Of a DNA stretch of 64,000 bases, positions 16,686 through 25,939 are shown in pieces. Source of the stretch: Prevotella sp. (GTDB taxonomy: Bacteria > Bacteroidota > Bacteroidia > Bacteroidales > Dysgonomonadaceae); contig JAISUS010000029.1 in assembly GCA_031271965.1 (NCBI GenBank), forward strand, positions 1 through 64,000, given 5' to 3'. Below the pieces are notes generated by a model. The model searched no databases and was not told the origin of the DNA. It saw only the letters and a program-made list of their open reading frames with translations. The stretch's first letter is position 1; each line of letters begins with the position of its first letter. Position numbers and translations under genes: made by a program.

Positions 16686-17834
16686 ATGAAAAAAGTAAGT
16701 TTACTTTTGGTTTTAGTTTTTGCGGCTATTACTATGTCTGCTCAAGAAAGTGGATTTAGTACTAAGCCTGGCCGTATGTCGACTTTTGCTGATAATGGCT
16801 TTTGGGATAACTGGTTTATCGGTGTTGGTGCCGGTGCAAATTTTGTATTAGGTGATAATAATGGTGATGCAGATTTCTTGAATCGTCTTACTGTTGCTCC
16901 GACTATTCAGATTGGAAAATGGTATAATCCGTTTATCGGAGGGCGCTTGAAATTTCAAGGCGGATCTTTGCATAATTTTATCAATAATGCAAACTCTATG
17001 ATTCATAGTAAATATGTTGCAGGAGAACTTGACTTCTTGTGGAATGTATCTAACTATTTGGGTAATTATAATGAGAACCGTTTTTATAGCTTTATCCCTT
17101 ATTTGGGTGTAGGTTTTGGCTACGGTTGGGATTATAAATTGCATGATAAAAAATATCAAGGTAAGCAAAGAAACTTTACTATCAATGGTGGTATTATCAA
17201 CAAATTCAGATTGTCTAACAGAGTAGCATTGGATATCGATCTATCTGCTATGTTACTTAAAGAATCATTCAATGGTGCAGGTAGTAACACATATGATGGA
17301 CTTGTAGGTGCTTCTGCTAGTTTGGTATTCAAACTTGGTAAAGGTGACTTCTCTGAAGCATTGCTTAGAGATCAAGGACAAATCGATGATTTGAATAACC
17401 AGATCAACAGACTTCGTCAAGAACTTCAAGCTGAAAAAAATAAACCAGCGAGAGAAGTTGTTAAAGAAGTTGAAAAAATTGTTTACAGAGACTCTGACAA
17501 AAAAGAAGGTACATTTATTTCTAACGTAGTATTCTTCCGTCTTGGTAGCGCTGTTATTGACAAAAACCAAGAAGTTAGCATATTTAACACTGCTAAATAT
17601 CTACAAGATAACTCTAGCAAAAAAGTGAAAATTGTAGGTTATGCTGATAAGAAAACCGGTACTGCTCCATTTAACTTGAAACTTTCTGAAAAACGTGCTA
17701 AAAATGTTGCTAATGCGTTGATCAACAAATACAACATTGCAAGCAACCGTGTAACAGTTGAGTGGAAAGGCGATACAGAGCAACCATATGCAGAAAATGC
17801 ATGGAATCGTGTTGCAATTTTCTTTGCTGAGTAA
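16686..17834 (+). CDS. OmpA-family outer membrane protein
   Basis: 382 residues from the ATG at 16686; a TTG six bases earlier is less likely. The signal peptide ends at MSAQ. The N-terminal ~215 residues look like an eight-stranded beta-barrel (alternating aromatic strands such as FYSFIPYLGVGFGYGW). A coiled-coil linker (about 230-265) follows, then an OmpA-like peptidoglycan-binding domain (about 275-380, with NLKLSEKRAKNVANALI). It anchors the outer membrane to the wall. Its codon usage is strongly biased and it has its own terminator, suggesting high expression. Confidence 0.92.
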   Translation: MKKVSLLLVLVFAAITMSAQESGFSTKPGRMSTFADNGFWDNWFIGVGAGANFVLGDNNGDADFLNRLTVAPTIQIGKWYNPFIGGRLKFQGGSLHNFINNANSMIHSKYVAGELDFLWNVSNYLGNYNENRFYSFIPYLGVGFGYGWDYKLHDKKYQGKQRNFTINGGIINKFRLSNRVALDIDLSAMLLKESFNGAGSNTYDGLVGASASLVFKLGKGDFSEALLRDQGQIDDLNNQINRLRQELQAEKNKPAREVVKEVEKIVYRDSDKKEGTFISNVVFFRLGSAVIDKNQEVSIFNTAKYLQDNSSKKVKIVGYADKKTGTAPFNLKLSEKRAKNVANALINKYNIASNRVTVEWKGDTEQPYAENAWNRVAIFFAE

Positions 17835-17860
17835 TTCTGTAAAGAATAAGGAACAATATA

Positions 17861-17895
17861 AAAAAGAGCGGAATATTTATTCCGCTCTTTTTTTC
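17861..17895 (+). terminator. Intrinsic terminator of the OmpA-like gene
   Basis: AAAGAGCGGAATATTTATTCCGCTCTTTTTTT: a 10-11-bp GC-containing stem followed by seven T. Confidence 0.9.
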
Positions 17896-17904
17896 TGTCT
17901 TTTC

Positions 17905-17940
17905 TAAAAAGAAAGGTCTCAGAAATCCGAGACCTTTTAC
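17905..17940 (-). terminator. Intrinsic terminator of the DUF5606 gene
   Basis: AAAGGTCTC...GAGACCTTTT stem. On the minus strand it runs into TTTCTTTTT, so it terminates the leftward transcript. Two back-to-back terminators thus separate the convergent genes. Confidence 0.8.
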
Positions 17941-17958
17941 TCCCGTTTAAAGCTTATC

Positions 17959-18378
17959 TTATTCCTTTATTTCCCCCTCTGCTGTCTTATCTTCGGTCTC
18001 GAAATCAATACCCGATTCAATTAAAATATTATACCAACTTATCATTTTTTTGATGTCAGTAGGATATACTCTATCTCTGTCAAATTCGGGTAATACTTCC
18101 TCAAAGTATTTTTTTAGTTCTTCAGGCTTTGAACTTGGCGCTATAGAAGCCCTCACTCCATTTTCTTTTTGTTTCATTGAAAGAAGTATATTTTTGAGAG
18201 GTACATCGTCTGTTTCTGTATAGATTGATATATCGCCGAGAGACACAACCTTATCTCGAGGATGTACCGGGATTTTTTTCTTATCTACTAGTGACTCCAC
18301 AATGATCATATTTTTACTGTTAGATAGTAATTTGTAAAGTCCTGGTTTCCCAGAAACAGATAAAATCGTTTTAAGCAT
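17959..18378 (-). CDS. DUF5606-type conserved protein
   Basis: A 139-residue cytoplasmic protein starting MLKTILSVSGKPGLYKLLS. I recognise it as the Bacteroidetes-specific family annotated DUF5606. The first ~70 residues look like a small beta-barrel (LYKLL, MIIVESL, VSLGDISIYT), followed by a helical, acidic C-terminus. Function is unknown. A TATTTTTG box at 18424-18431 (minus strand) suggests it is transcribed alone. Confidence 0.75.
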   Translation of the reverse strand: MLKTILSVSGKPGLYKLLSNSKNMIIVESLVDKKKIPVHPRDKVVSLGDISIYTETDDVPLKNILLSMKQKENGVRASIAPSSKPEELKKYFEEVLPEFDRDRVYPTDIKKMISWYNILIESGIDFETEDKTAEGEIKE

Positions 18379-18477
18379 AATTGTTATTTTTATAATTCAG
18401 TTAAGTTAGATCTAGTTAATCGACAAAAATAATGCGAATCATTTGAATATATAGAATAAAGCAATAGATTTTTAATG

Positions 18478-19410
18478 TCAGAATATTTGCTTGTAGACAT
18501 GACAGTATGGTTTTGTACCTTTGTGCTCATAATACTGCTGATGGTAATCTTCTGCTTTCCAGAATGTAGATGCTGGCTTTAACATGGTTGCAACTTTATA
18601 ACCTTTACCTTCTAATATCTTGATATACTTTTCAGCTATTTCTTTTTCTTCATTGGTTGTATAAAAAATACATGACAAATATTGGGGACCTATGTCTGGT
18701 CCTTGACCGTTCGTTTGAGTAAAATCATGTGTTTCAAAAAATAGCCTGATTAACTCCTCATAAGAAGTTCTGGCTGTGTCATATTCTACTTCTGTCGTTT
18801 CCAGATGCCCGGTATTCTTCTGGCAAACTTGCTCATAGCTTGGATTTTCTACATGTCCCCCCATAAATCCGACGACAGTATGAGATACTCCTTTGGCTTT
18901 CATAAAATAATATTCTGTTCCCCAGAAACATCCTGAGGCAAAATAAGCTCTCTTTATCATTTTATTTTCTTCTGCTATAAATTTTAATGATATTGAATTA
19001 ACACAATGTCTGGTGTTTTTCGCTGTAAATCCTTCATTAAGGAAAACATGCCCTAAATGAGCTTTGCAGTTACTACAGATAATTTCTGTTCGCATACCAT
19101 CGGGGTCAGGTACTCTTGTTACTGCTCCTTCTATTTCATCGTCGAAAGAAGGCCAGCCACAGTGAGAGTCGAATTTATCGGATGAGTTATATAACGGAGT
19201 GTTGCATCTTCGACATACGTATATGCCTTTTTTCTTGTTGTTTACATATTCTCCTGTATATGGAGCTTCAGTTCCTTTATGTACAATAACCCGTTCTTCC
19301 TCGGGAGTTAGTTTGTTGTATTGCATATTTTTTTCTTCTGTTTTATTTTGGCCTTGAATACATGATGTTCCTATTATAGCAATAAAAAATATGTATAAAA
19401 GTCGGTTCAT
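18478..19410 (-). CDS. msrBA: Bifunctional methionine sulfoxide reductase MsrB-MsrA, lipoprotein
   Basis: A 310-residue fusion. After a lipoprotein signal (Cys17 in GTSC) comes MsrB (about 30-148), with zinc cysteines C66, C69, C112 and C115 and catalytic Cys136 in RHCVNS. MsrA (about 152-310) follows, with catalytic Cys161 in GCFWG. Together they repair both R- and S-methionine sulfoxide epimers, here in the periplasm or on the membrane. Its start overlaps the upstream small membrane gene by 4 bp, so the two are translationally coupled. Confidence 0.93.
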   Translation of the reverse strand: MNRLLYIFFIAIIGTSCIQGQNKTEEKNMQYNKLTPEEERVIVHKGTEAPYTGEYVNNKKKGIYVCRRCNTPLYNSSDKFDSHCGWPSFDDEIEGAVTRVPDPDGMRTEIICSNCKAHLGHVFLNEGFTAKNTRHCVNSISLKFIAEENKMIKRAYFASGCFWGTEYYFMKAKGVSHTVVGFMGGHVENPSYEQVCQKNTGHLETTEVEYDTARTSYEELIRLFFETHDFTQTNGQGPDIGPQYLSCIFYTTNEEKEIAEKYIKILEGKGYKVATMLKPASTFWKAEDYHQQYYEHKGTKPYCHVYKQIF

Positions 19411-19742
19411 ACTATTCTGTAATATTTTATAAACGTAAATAATTTCCTTTTTTTGTGATAATCTGGATCGTACATGTGAGCATATGCCTCTCTTTCGAAT
19501 GAAATATTGTAATACGCCTTTCTTCTGTCTCTATATTGAATGAGTCTTATAGTCCATTCTATTATGTATGCTATATAAAAAAATACAATAAGCAGCTCCA
19601 ACATTTGTCGGGTATGTATTTTTTCATGGTTTTTCTCTGTATCGTTTAACTCTCCGTATCCTTTGCGTGCAACAATCAGACCGAACAAGTTGATAGCTCC
19701 GAATCCTTTTGGTGGAAAATGTTTATTGTATATTATTTTCAT
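19407..19742 (-). CDS. Small membrane protein with HEKIH motif
   Basis: About 111 residues from the ATG at 19742. A -7 box at 19758-19765 argues against the upstream ATG at 19760, which would not be transcribed in full. It has one clear membrane helix (LELLIVFFYIAYIIEWTIRL) just after HEKIHTRQ, a pattern seen in small Bacteroidetes proteins resembling a single helix of membrane metallopeptidases. C-terminally it has Tyr/His-rich FEREAYAHMYDPDYHKK. It is coupled to the msrBA gene. Function unknown; a peptidase activity is not supported by this alone. Confidence 0.7.
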   Translation of the reverse strand: MKIIYNKHFPPKGFGAINLFGLIVARKGYGELNDTEKNHEKIHTRQMLELLIVFFYIAYIIEWTIRLIQYRDRRKAYYNISFEREAYAHMYDPDYHKKRKLFTFIKYYRIV

Positions 19743-19757
19743 TCTTAAAATAAGAAA

Positions 19758-19765
19758 CAAAAATA
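19758..19765 (-). promoter_or_regulatory. -7 box for the small membrane protein-msrBA operon
   Basis: The minus strand reads TATTTTTG, with a CTTG element about 20 bp upstream as a weak -33. It places the transcription start near 19752. Confidence 0.45.
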
Positions 19766-19860
19766 TCTCTGCATACTAATGTTCACAAGTTTTTTCAGGC
19801 AAATTTTGTTAAAGGTTATATTTTAAATAACTTTCCGCCTTTTAAAATAACACCTTAGAT

Positions 19861-21111
19861 ATGGAATTAGTTTATGCATCGATAATACTTGTATTGTCAA
19901 TAATTCTCATGTTCTTTTTGCAAAGAAGCAGCAAATTGCGGGAAGTTGACTTAAAGAATGAAATTACTCGCTTATCGGAGGATAAAGATCGGTTGAGGAG
20001 CGAGCAGCTCGATTATGTTCGGGAAATTACTGAATTAAAAGGAATGTTGCAATCGAAGGAGGACCAACTGCGAATTCAACAGATGGAGTTGACAAATACG
20101 CGTGATCAGTTGAACAAAGACTTCCAGGTATTGGCAAACCGGATTCTTGAAGAAAAAACATCGCGGTTTACAGATGCCAATAGACTGAATATGGAGGCAA
20201 TACTTAAGCCGTTAAATGAGAAGCTAACTGAATTTAAGTCTAAAGTGGAGGAGACGTATGACAAAGAATCTAAACAACGCTTCTCTTTAGAGGAACGGAT
20301 TAAGGAACTGGTTGCGTTAAATAATCAGATTAGCGAGGATGCTAACAATCTGACAAAGGCTCTGAAAGGTAGTAGTAAGATACAAGGTAATTGGGGAGAA
20401 ATGATCTTGGAATCTATCTTGGAAAAGTCCGGGTTGAAAAAAGGGACAGAGTATTTTACACAGGAATTCATTACCAATGATAAAGGTGAACGAGTACAGA
20501 ATCATCAAGGTAAGTATATGCAGCCTGATGTAATTATTGTATATCCCGGAGGGCGTAAGATTATAATAGATTCAAAGGTTTCTTTGACTGCTTATGTAAA
20601 ATATGTTGAGGCAGATGAAGAAAAAAGCAAACAAACAGCAGAGAAGGAGCATATAATTTCTGTTCGTCAGCATATTGATGAATTGAACAATAAATCATAT
20701 CAGGATTATGTTGAGTCGCTCGATTTTGTAATGATGTTCATTCCTAACGAACCGGCATATATATTGGCGATGCAGCTTGATTCTACTCTGTGGGACTATG
20801 CTTATCGTAAGCGCATATTGCTTATTAATCCAACAAATCTCGTGGCATCGTTAAAAGTAGTCGCCGATTTGTGGAAACGAGAGAATCAGAGCCGGAATGC
20901 TCAGGAGATAGCACGGCGAGGGGCCATTCTTTATGAAAAATTTGTCGGGTTTGTAGAAACTCTGCAAGAAGTAGGTAAAAATATAGAAAAAGCCCGAAAT
21001 TCTTACGATAAAGCATTTTCTCAGTTAAAAGAAGGTAATGGGAATTTAATAAGACAAGCCGAAATGCTTAAAGAATTGGGAGTTAAATCGCCAAAGGAAC
21101 TTTCTGAGTAG
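19861..21111 (+). CDS. rmuC: RmuC-family DNA recombination protein
   Basis: A 416-residue protein. It has an N-terminal membrane helix (about 3-22), a long coiled coil (about 25-170) and a C-terminal PD-(D/E)XK-like RmuC domain (QPDVIIVYPGGRKIIIDSKVSL). In E. coli RmuC limits DNA inversion at repeats and is thought to act as a nuclease on unusual DNA. It is monocistronic. The first copy of the duplicated small-RNA cassette starts 3 bp after its stop. Confidence 0.9.
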   Translation: MELVYASIILVLSIILMFFLQRSSKLREVDLKNEITRLSEDKDRLRSEQLDYVREITELKGMLQSKEDQLRIQQMELTNTRDQLNKDFQVLANRILEEKTSRFTDANRLNMEAILKPLNEKLTEFKSKVEETYDKESKQRFSLEERIKELVALNNQISEDANNLTKALKGSSKIQGNWGEMILESILEKSGLKKGTEYFTQEFITNDKGERVQNHQGKYMQPDVIIVYPGGRKIIIDSKVSLTAYVKYVEADEEKSKQTAEKEHIISVRQHIDELNNKSYQDYVESLDFVMMFIPNEPAYILAMQLDSTLWDYAYRKRILLINPTNLVASLKVVADLWKRENQSRNAQEIARRGAILYEKFVGFVETLQEVGKNIEKARNSYDKAFSQLKEGNGNLIRQAEMLKELGVKSPKELSE

Positions 21112-21184
21112 ATGTTTTTGGTTAAAAAATGTTATAATTCAGAAGAAAAACAGCAAAACATGTTTTATAACATAAAAAATCACA

Positions 21185-21192
21185 TATCTTTG
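21185..21192 (+). promoter_or_regulatory. -7 box of small RNA copy A
   Basis: TATCTTTG is preceded by a T-rich element (TGTTTT, 21161-21166) about 20 bp upstream, a plausible -33. It is fully conserved in copy B. Confidence 0.6.
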
Positions 21193-21197
21193 TACTG

Positions 21198-21268
21198 TGT
21201 TTTTCATGGTATTAGATTTAAGGTTAACAATGAAGATTGGTTGTCGTGAGGACAACCTTTTCTTTTTT
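21198..21268 (+). ncRNA. Candidate small RNA, copy A (~70 nt)
   Basis: The predicted transcript starts after the -7 box at 21185-21192 and ends at a terminator hairpin GGTTGTC-GTGAG-GACAACC followed by TTTTCTTTTTT. The 5' half, with GTATTAGATTTAAGG, is fully conserved in copy B. AAGGTT (21220-21225) can pair with AACCTT in the terminator, offering an alternative fold. No ORF of useful size lies inside. It could be a trans-acting RNA or an attenuating leader of the downstream dioxygenase gene. Confidence 0.6.
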
Positions 21269-21335
21269 ATATAATATTTTTTCTGTCCTATCTTCATTAT
21301 CTTTGTTTTTATCTTTATTTCTTAATTATACTTGT

Positions 21336-22169
21336 ATGACATTGAATAATCTTCATAAAGCGGTATCTTCATTATCAGATACTTCTCTGATGCCTGTTTT
21401 ATTTGTTGGACATGGAAGTCCTATGAATGCGTTGGAGAACAACGAGTTTACCTTGACATGGGAGAATGTAAGTAAATCATTGCCTCATCCACGGGCAATA
21501 GTTTGTGTATCTGCCCACTGGGAAACACGGGGGACTTATGTTACGGCTGATATGAAACCTAAAACTATCCACGATTTTTATGGATTTCCTCAGGCATTAT
21601 ACCGACAAGAGTATCCAGCTTCAGGCTCGCCCGAATTGGCTAGGGAAATAATAGATAATATAGAAAACCCTAAGATTGAAAATTCTTTGGAATGGGGACT
21701 CGATCATGGAACATGGTCTGTTTTAAAATACTTTTATCCGGATGCCAATATTCCGGTCATTCAGATTAGTATCGATCATTACAAAAATGCTCAATGGCAT
21801 TACGATTTAGCTAAGCAACTGGCATTTTTGCGTACTAAAGGGGTGTTGGTTGTTGGTAGTGGAAATATGGTTCACAATTTGGGGATGGTACAACTCGGGA
21901 ATGATGACTTTAATGCGGAATTTGGTTATGAATGGGCTTTCGAGTTAAATGATATTTTCAAGAATAAATTATTGGATGCGGATTTTCATGGTTTGATTAA
22001 TTATCATAATCTTCATAACAAAGTTAGTTTGGCTATTCCTACCCCGGAACATTACATTCCGATGTTGTATGCTCTGGGCATGATTCAAAAAGAAGAAAAA
22101 ATAAAAATATTCAATGACAAAGTCATTGCGGGATCATTGAGCATGACTTCTTTTATCATAGAGGAATAA
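21336..22169 (+). CDS. ygiD: Extradiol dioxygenase, YgiD/4,5-DOPA dioxygenase type
   Basis: 277 residues from the ATG at 21336. The frame is open back to a TTG at 21237, but that extension would cross the sRNA terminator, so I reject it. Metal ligands of the DODA/LigB fold are visible: His in FVGHGSPM, the HWETRG region, GLDHGTWSVL and SGNMVHNLG. The length matches E. coli YgiD. The family contains Zn/Fe-dependent ring-cleaving dioxygenases; the physiological substrate in bacteria is uncertain. It lies between sRNA copy A and groES. Confidence 0.88.
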   Translation: MTLNNLHKAVSSLSDTSLMPVLFVGHGSPMNALENNEFTLTWENVSKSLPHPRAIVCVSAHWETRGTYVTADMKPKTIHDFYGFPQALYRQEYPASGSPELAREIIDNIENPKIENSLEWGLDHGTWSVLKYFYPDANIPVIQISIDHYKNAQWHYDLAKQLAFLRTKGVLVVGSGNMVHNLGMVQLGNDDFNAEFGYEWAFELNDIFKNKLLDADFHGLINYHNLHNKVSLAIPTPEHYIPMLYALGMIQKEEKIKIFNDKVIAGSLSMTSFIIEE

Positions 22170-22202
22170 ACTGCTTTCGACTCTATCTGAAAAATGACTA
22201 CT

Positions 22203-22232
22203 TGTCAGCATGAAATAATTCGAACGCTGTCA
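22203..22232 (+). promoter_or_regulatory. Possible upstream activator sites for groES
   Basis: Two TGTCA words (22203-22207 and 22228-22232), the second within the imperfect palindrome CTGTCAAAAATGCAG, lie 20-50 bp before the -24 element. Enhancer sites for sigma-54 activators are often palindromes of this kind. This is speculative. Confidence 0.3.
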
Positions 22233-22251
22233 AAAATGCAGAAACCGTTTT

Positions 22252-22267
22252 TGGCACACATTTCGCT
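22252..22267 (+). promoter_or_regulatory. Sigma-54-like (-24/-12) promoter of groESL
   Basis: TGGCACACATTTCGCT aligns with the sigma-54 consensus TGGCACG-N4-TTGCW with two mismatches and the obligatory 10 bp between GG (22253-22254) and GC (22265-22266). Expected start is near 22278, 46 nt before groES. No TAnnTTTG box or CIRCE element is seen in this gap, so this is the best promoter candidate. Confidence 0.55.
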
Positions 22268-22323
22268 TATTTCTAAACAGAATATATATAAATAATAATA
22301 TAACAATTTAAAATTTGACAATT

Positions 22324-22593
22324 ATGAGTATTAAACCATTAGCAGACAGAGTGCTTGTAAAACCTGCTGCTGCTGAAGAAAAAAGTGTAGGAGGTATCAT
22401 TATCCCTGACACAGCTAAAGAAAAACCTTTGAAAGGCGAAGTTATTGCAGTTGGTAATGGAACAAAAGATGAAGACATGGTAGTGAAACCGAAAGATCAG
22501 GTTCTTTATGGTAAATACGCCGGAACAGAAATCGAACTTGAGGGTGAGGTTTATCTGATCATGCGTCAGTCTGATATCCTTGCAATTATTTAA
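22324..22593 (+). CDS. groES: Co-chaperonin GroES
   Basis: 89 residues from the ATG at 22324; the in-frame TTG nine bases earlier is unlikely. It has the standard start [13 protein letters not shown], the mobile loop region [18 protein letters not shown] and the C-terminal dome strands. It forms the heptameric lid of GroEL in the cytoplasm. groEL follows after 37 bp. Unusually for its phylum-standard neighbours, its promoter looks sigma-54 dependent. Confidence 0.97.
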   Translation: MSIKPLADRVLVKPAAAEEKSVGGIIIPDTAKEKPLKGEVIAVGNGTKDEDMVVKPKDQVLYGKYAGTEIELEGEVYLIMRQSDILAII

Positions 22594-22624
22594 TACGTAT
22601 AAATCATTTAATCGTAAGACATAA

Positions 22625-24262
<1,638 letters not shown>

Positions 24263-24280
24263 TATCGTGCTGATTATATA

Positions 24281-24318
24281 AAGAATAGGCATCCTAAAAG
24301 GATGCCTATTTTATTTTC
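24281..24318 (+). terminator. Intrinsic terminator of groESL
   Basis: AATAGGCATCC-TAAAA-GGATGCCTATTTTATTTT: an 11-bp stem and T-rich tail. Confidence 0.9.
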
Positions 24319-24398
24319 AGATATTTCGTTTTTGGTTAAAAAATGTTACAATTCGGAAGAAAAACAACAAAACATGTTTTATAACATAAAAAATCACA

Positions 24399-24406
24399 TA
24401 TCTTTG
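24399..24406 (+). promoter_or_regulatory. -7 box of small RNA copy B
   Basis: TATCTTTG, identical in sequence and spacing to copy A. Confidence 0.6.
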
Positions 24407-24411
24407 TACTG

Positions 24412-24480
24412 TGTTTTTCATGGTATTAGATTTAAGGTTAACAATGAAGATTGGTTGTCGTGAGACAACCTTTTCTTTTT
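24412..24480 (+). ncRNA. Candidate small RNA, copy B (~70 nt)
   Basis: Same predicted transcript as copy A, but the terminator loop is one base shorter (GGTTGTC-GTGA-GACAACC, then TTTTCTTTTTT). Here no gene on the same strand follows: rsmD is convergent. The RNA cannot therefore be a leader of a downstream gene, which favours a free-standing small RNA. It is upstream-insulated by the groESL terminator. Confidence 0.65.
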
Positions 24481-24517
24481 TATATAGGTTGCCTATCCTC
24501 AAATCCTTTACAAATTC

Positions 24518-25054
24518 TTACTTCCTGAATATGCTGAAATTTACGCTGCCGTATACTCTTTTACTTTCAAAAAGCGGCAGATTCGAAAAATCATAATCTC
24601 TGGGATGTTCTAGAATAAAAGTTCCTTCTGATTTTATGAGGTCTTTTTCGAATACTAAACGGGGTACTTCTTCAAAATTTTTCAGGTCATAAGGCGGATC
24701 GGCAAAAATAAGGTTAAATTGTTCTTTGCAGTGTTCCAGATAGCTGAATACATCCATTTTGAGTAAAGCCATTTCCGATTGTATCTTTAATTCTCCTTTT
24801 GTCTTTTCAATGAATGTTGAATGATTAAAATTTTTTTCTACACAGACAACACGTGGACATCCTCTCGATATCAGTTCAAAACTGATTCCTCCAGTTCCGC
24901 CGAATAAGTCTAGTGCTGTGGTTTCTTCCCAGTCTATGTCATTATTCAGTACATTAAAGAGACTTTCTTTGGCCATGTCGGTGGTAGGCCTTGCTTTAAA
25001 ATTTTTGGGAGGGTCGAATCTGCGACCTTTGTACTTTCCACTTATTATTCTCAT
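24518..25054 (-). CDS. rsmD: 16S rRNA (guanine(966)-N2)-methyltransferase RsmD
   Basis: A 178-residue Rossmann methyltransferase. The N-terminal RIISGKYKGRRFDPPK and RPTTDMAKESLFNVL are RsmD hallmarks. The SAM-binding DLFGGTGGISFE and catalytic FADPPYDL (the N6/N2-type DPPY) follow. It methylates G966 of 16S rRNA during small-subunit assembly. Its start codon overlaps the stop of the DUF3822 gene (ATGA), so it is translationally coupled. Confidence 0.95.
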   Translation of the reverse strand: MRIISGKYKGRRFDPPKNFKARPTTDMAKESLFNVLNNDIDWEETTALDLFGGTGGISFELISRGCPRVVCVEKNFNHSTFIEKTKGELKIQSEMALLKMDVFSYLEHCKEQFNLIFADPPYDLKNFEEVPRLVFEKDLIKSEGTFILEHPRDYDFSNLPLFESKRVYGSVNFSIFRK

Positions 25055-25857
25055 AATATCAAAGATAGTAAATCGAGGGGAGCTTTCTGTGCATCGTTGC
25101 TCCAGAAATGTATTTCACTTGGGGCATTCGCAAATTCTATGTTCTTAATATAATCATGCAAACGGCTGATAATAAACTTATCTCCATTTCCAGATATATA
25201 AAGAAAGTCTTTTAGTTGGTCGAACTTATACTGTTCCCATAATTTGAGAATAAAATAGAGTTGATTATTAATTGGTTCGTTTTCGTATGAAAGGCAATAA
25301 AGTAACTTTCCACTTGAGAAACAAATAATATCCATAAATTCGTCGTGGAAATTCAGATGCATTCTGGGTATGTTTTCATTTCCACCTCTTTTCTCAAAAA
25401 GATTGACCAAGAGATTAGCGTGATGATAGAATTGTGGAGTCCATAGATTTCTTGAAAGGAATTCGAAAACTTTCTGATCGATGTTGAATAATGTGACAAT
25501 GTCTTGATTCTCTATTAAACCGGATGATAAGTGATTCACTTTATCAACATGGGTGAAGTCATACAGAACCTCCTTTTCCTTATTGTCGGAATATGAAGCC
25601 GGAATTAGGTCGTAGTCTTTTGATACAAATATGACATTTGTTTTCTTAAATCGTTGAGTGAGAAAATTAAGATCGAAGATGGTCCGCTGAATATTATCCA
25701 GATAGTTGTCATTGGCTGAAAACGTGGTATCTCGGAGGCAAAAACTTTTTCCTGCGTTGGGGTTGGATATAGAGAACATAAAGCCGTTCGTTTTGATACG
25801 AATGGTTAAGATATATTTCTCCGATTGACCAAGGTCTATATTTTCAGGTAAGAACAT
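25051..25857 (-). CDS. DUF3822-family protein
   Basis: About 268 residues from the ATG at 25857. An ATG at 25875 is possible, but the -7 box at 25877-25884 would place transcription start inside that extension. The protein has the alternating pattern of a duplicated actin/ASKHA-like fold (YILTIRI...FMFSISN; MHLNFHDEFMDIICFSSGKLLYCLSY). It is regularly coupled with rsmD in Bacteroidetes, hence the family name. No catalytic residues can be named. Function is unknown; a role near ribosome maturation is only suggested by linkage. Confidence 0.8.
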   Translation of the reverse strand: MFLPENIDLGQSEKYILTIRIKTNGFMFSISNPNAGKSFCLRDTTFSANDNYLDNIQRTIFDLNFLTQRFKKTNVIFVSKDYDLIPASYSDNKEKEVLYDFTHVDKVNHLSSGLIENQDIVTLFNIDQKVFEFLSRNLWTPQFYHHANLLVNLFEKRGGNENIPRMHLNFHDEFMDIICFSSGKLLYCLSYENEPINNQLYFILKLWEQYKFDQLKDFLYISGNGDKFIISRLHDYIKNIEFANAPSEIHFWSNDAQKAPLDLLSLIL

Positions 25858-25876
25858 ATTCTTGATTTTCTGCATA

Positions 25877-25913
25877 CAAAGTTAGAAAAAGATATTTTTA
25901 TCCACTACTTTTG
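25877..25913. promoter_or_regulatory. Divergent -7 boxes for DUF3822-rsmD and the RecD-like helicase
   Basis: Minus strand: TAACTTTG (25877-25884). Plus strand: TACTTTTG (25906-25913), 26 bp before the helicase start codon. Confidence 0.45.
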
Positions 25914-25939
25914 ATGGTCAATTCGTCCTTTAACCAATT

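Larger units (their letters stand above)
21114..21273 (+). repeat. Copy A of a duplicated ~160-bp promoter/sRNA/terminator cassette
   Basis: It matches 24328-24486 with three substitutions and one 1-bp indel over 160 bp. It starts directly after the rmuC stop and ends just past a T run. It has no terminal inverted repeats, so it does not look like a transposon. Confidence 0.9.
24328..24486 (+). repeat. Copy B of the duplicated ~160-bp sRNA cassette
   Basis: A near-identical partner of 21114-21273 in the same orientation, making ~3.2-kb-spaced direct repeats around ygiD-groES-groEL. Recombination between them would delete or duplicate that segment. Confidence 0.9.

Noticed and set aside
21114-21273. 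sRNA cassette as a second MITE family
   Set aside because: The ends are not inverted repeats, no target duplication is visible, and the internal order promoter-RNA-terminator fits a gene duplication better.
21237-21335. N-terminal extension of the ygiD-like gene from a TTG codon
   Set aside because: It starts inside the sRNA terminator hairpin, adds a hydrophobic Phe/Leu-rich stretch foreign to the family, and the ATG at 21336 gives the usual length.
22170-22323. CIRCE (HrcA) operator before groES
   Set aside because: I looked for the TTAGCACTC/GAGTGCTAA pair and found nothing close. The sigma-54-like element is the better explanation.
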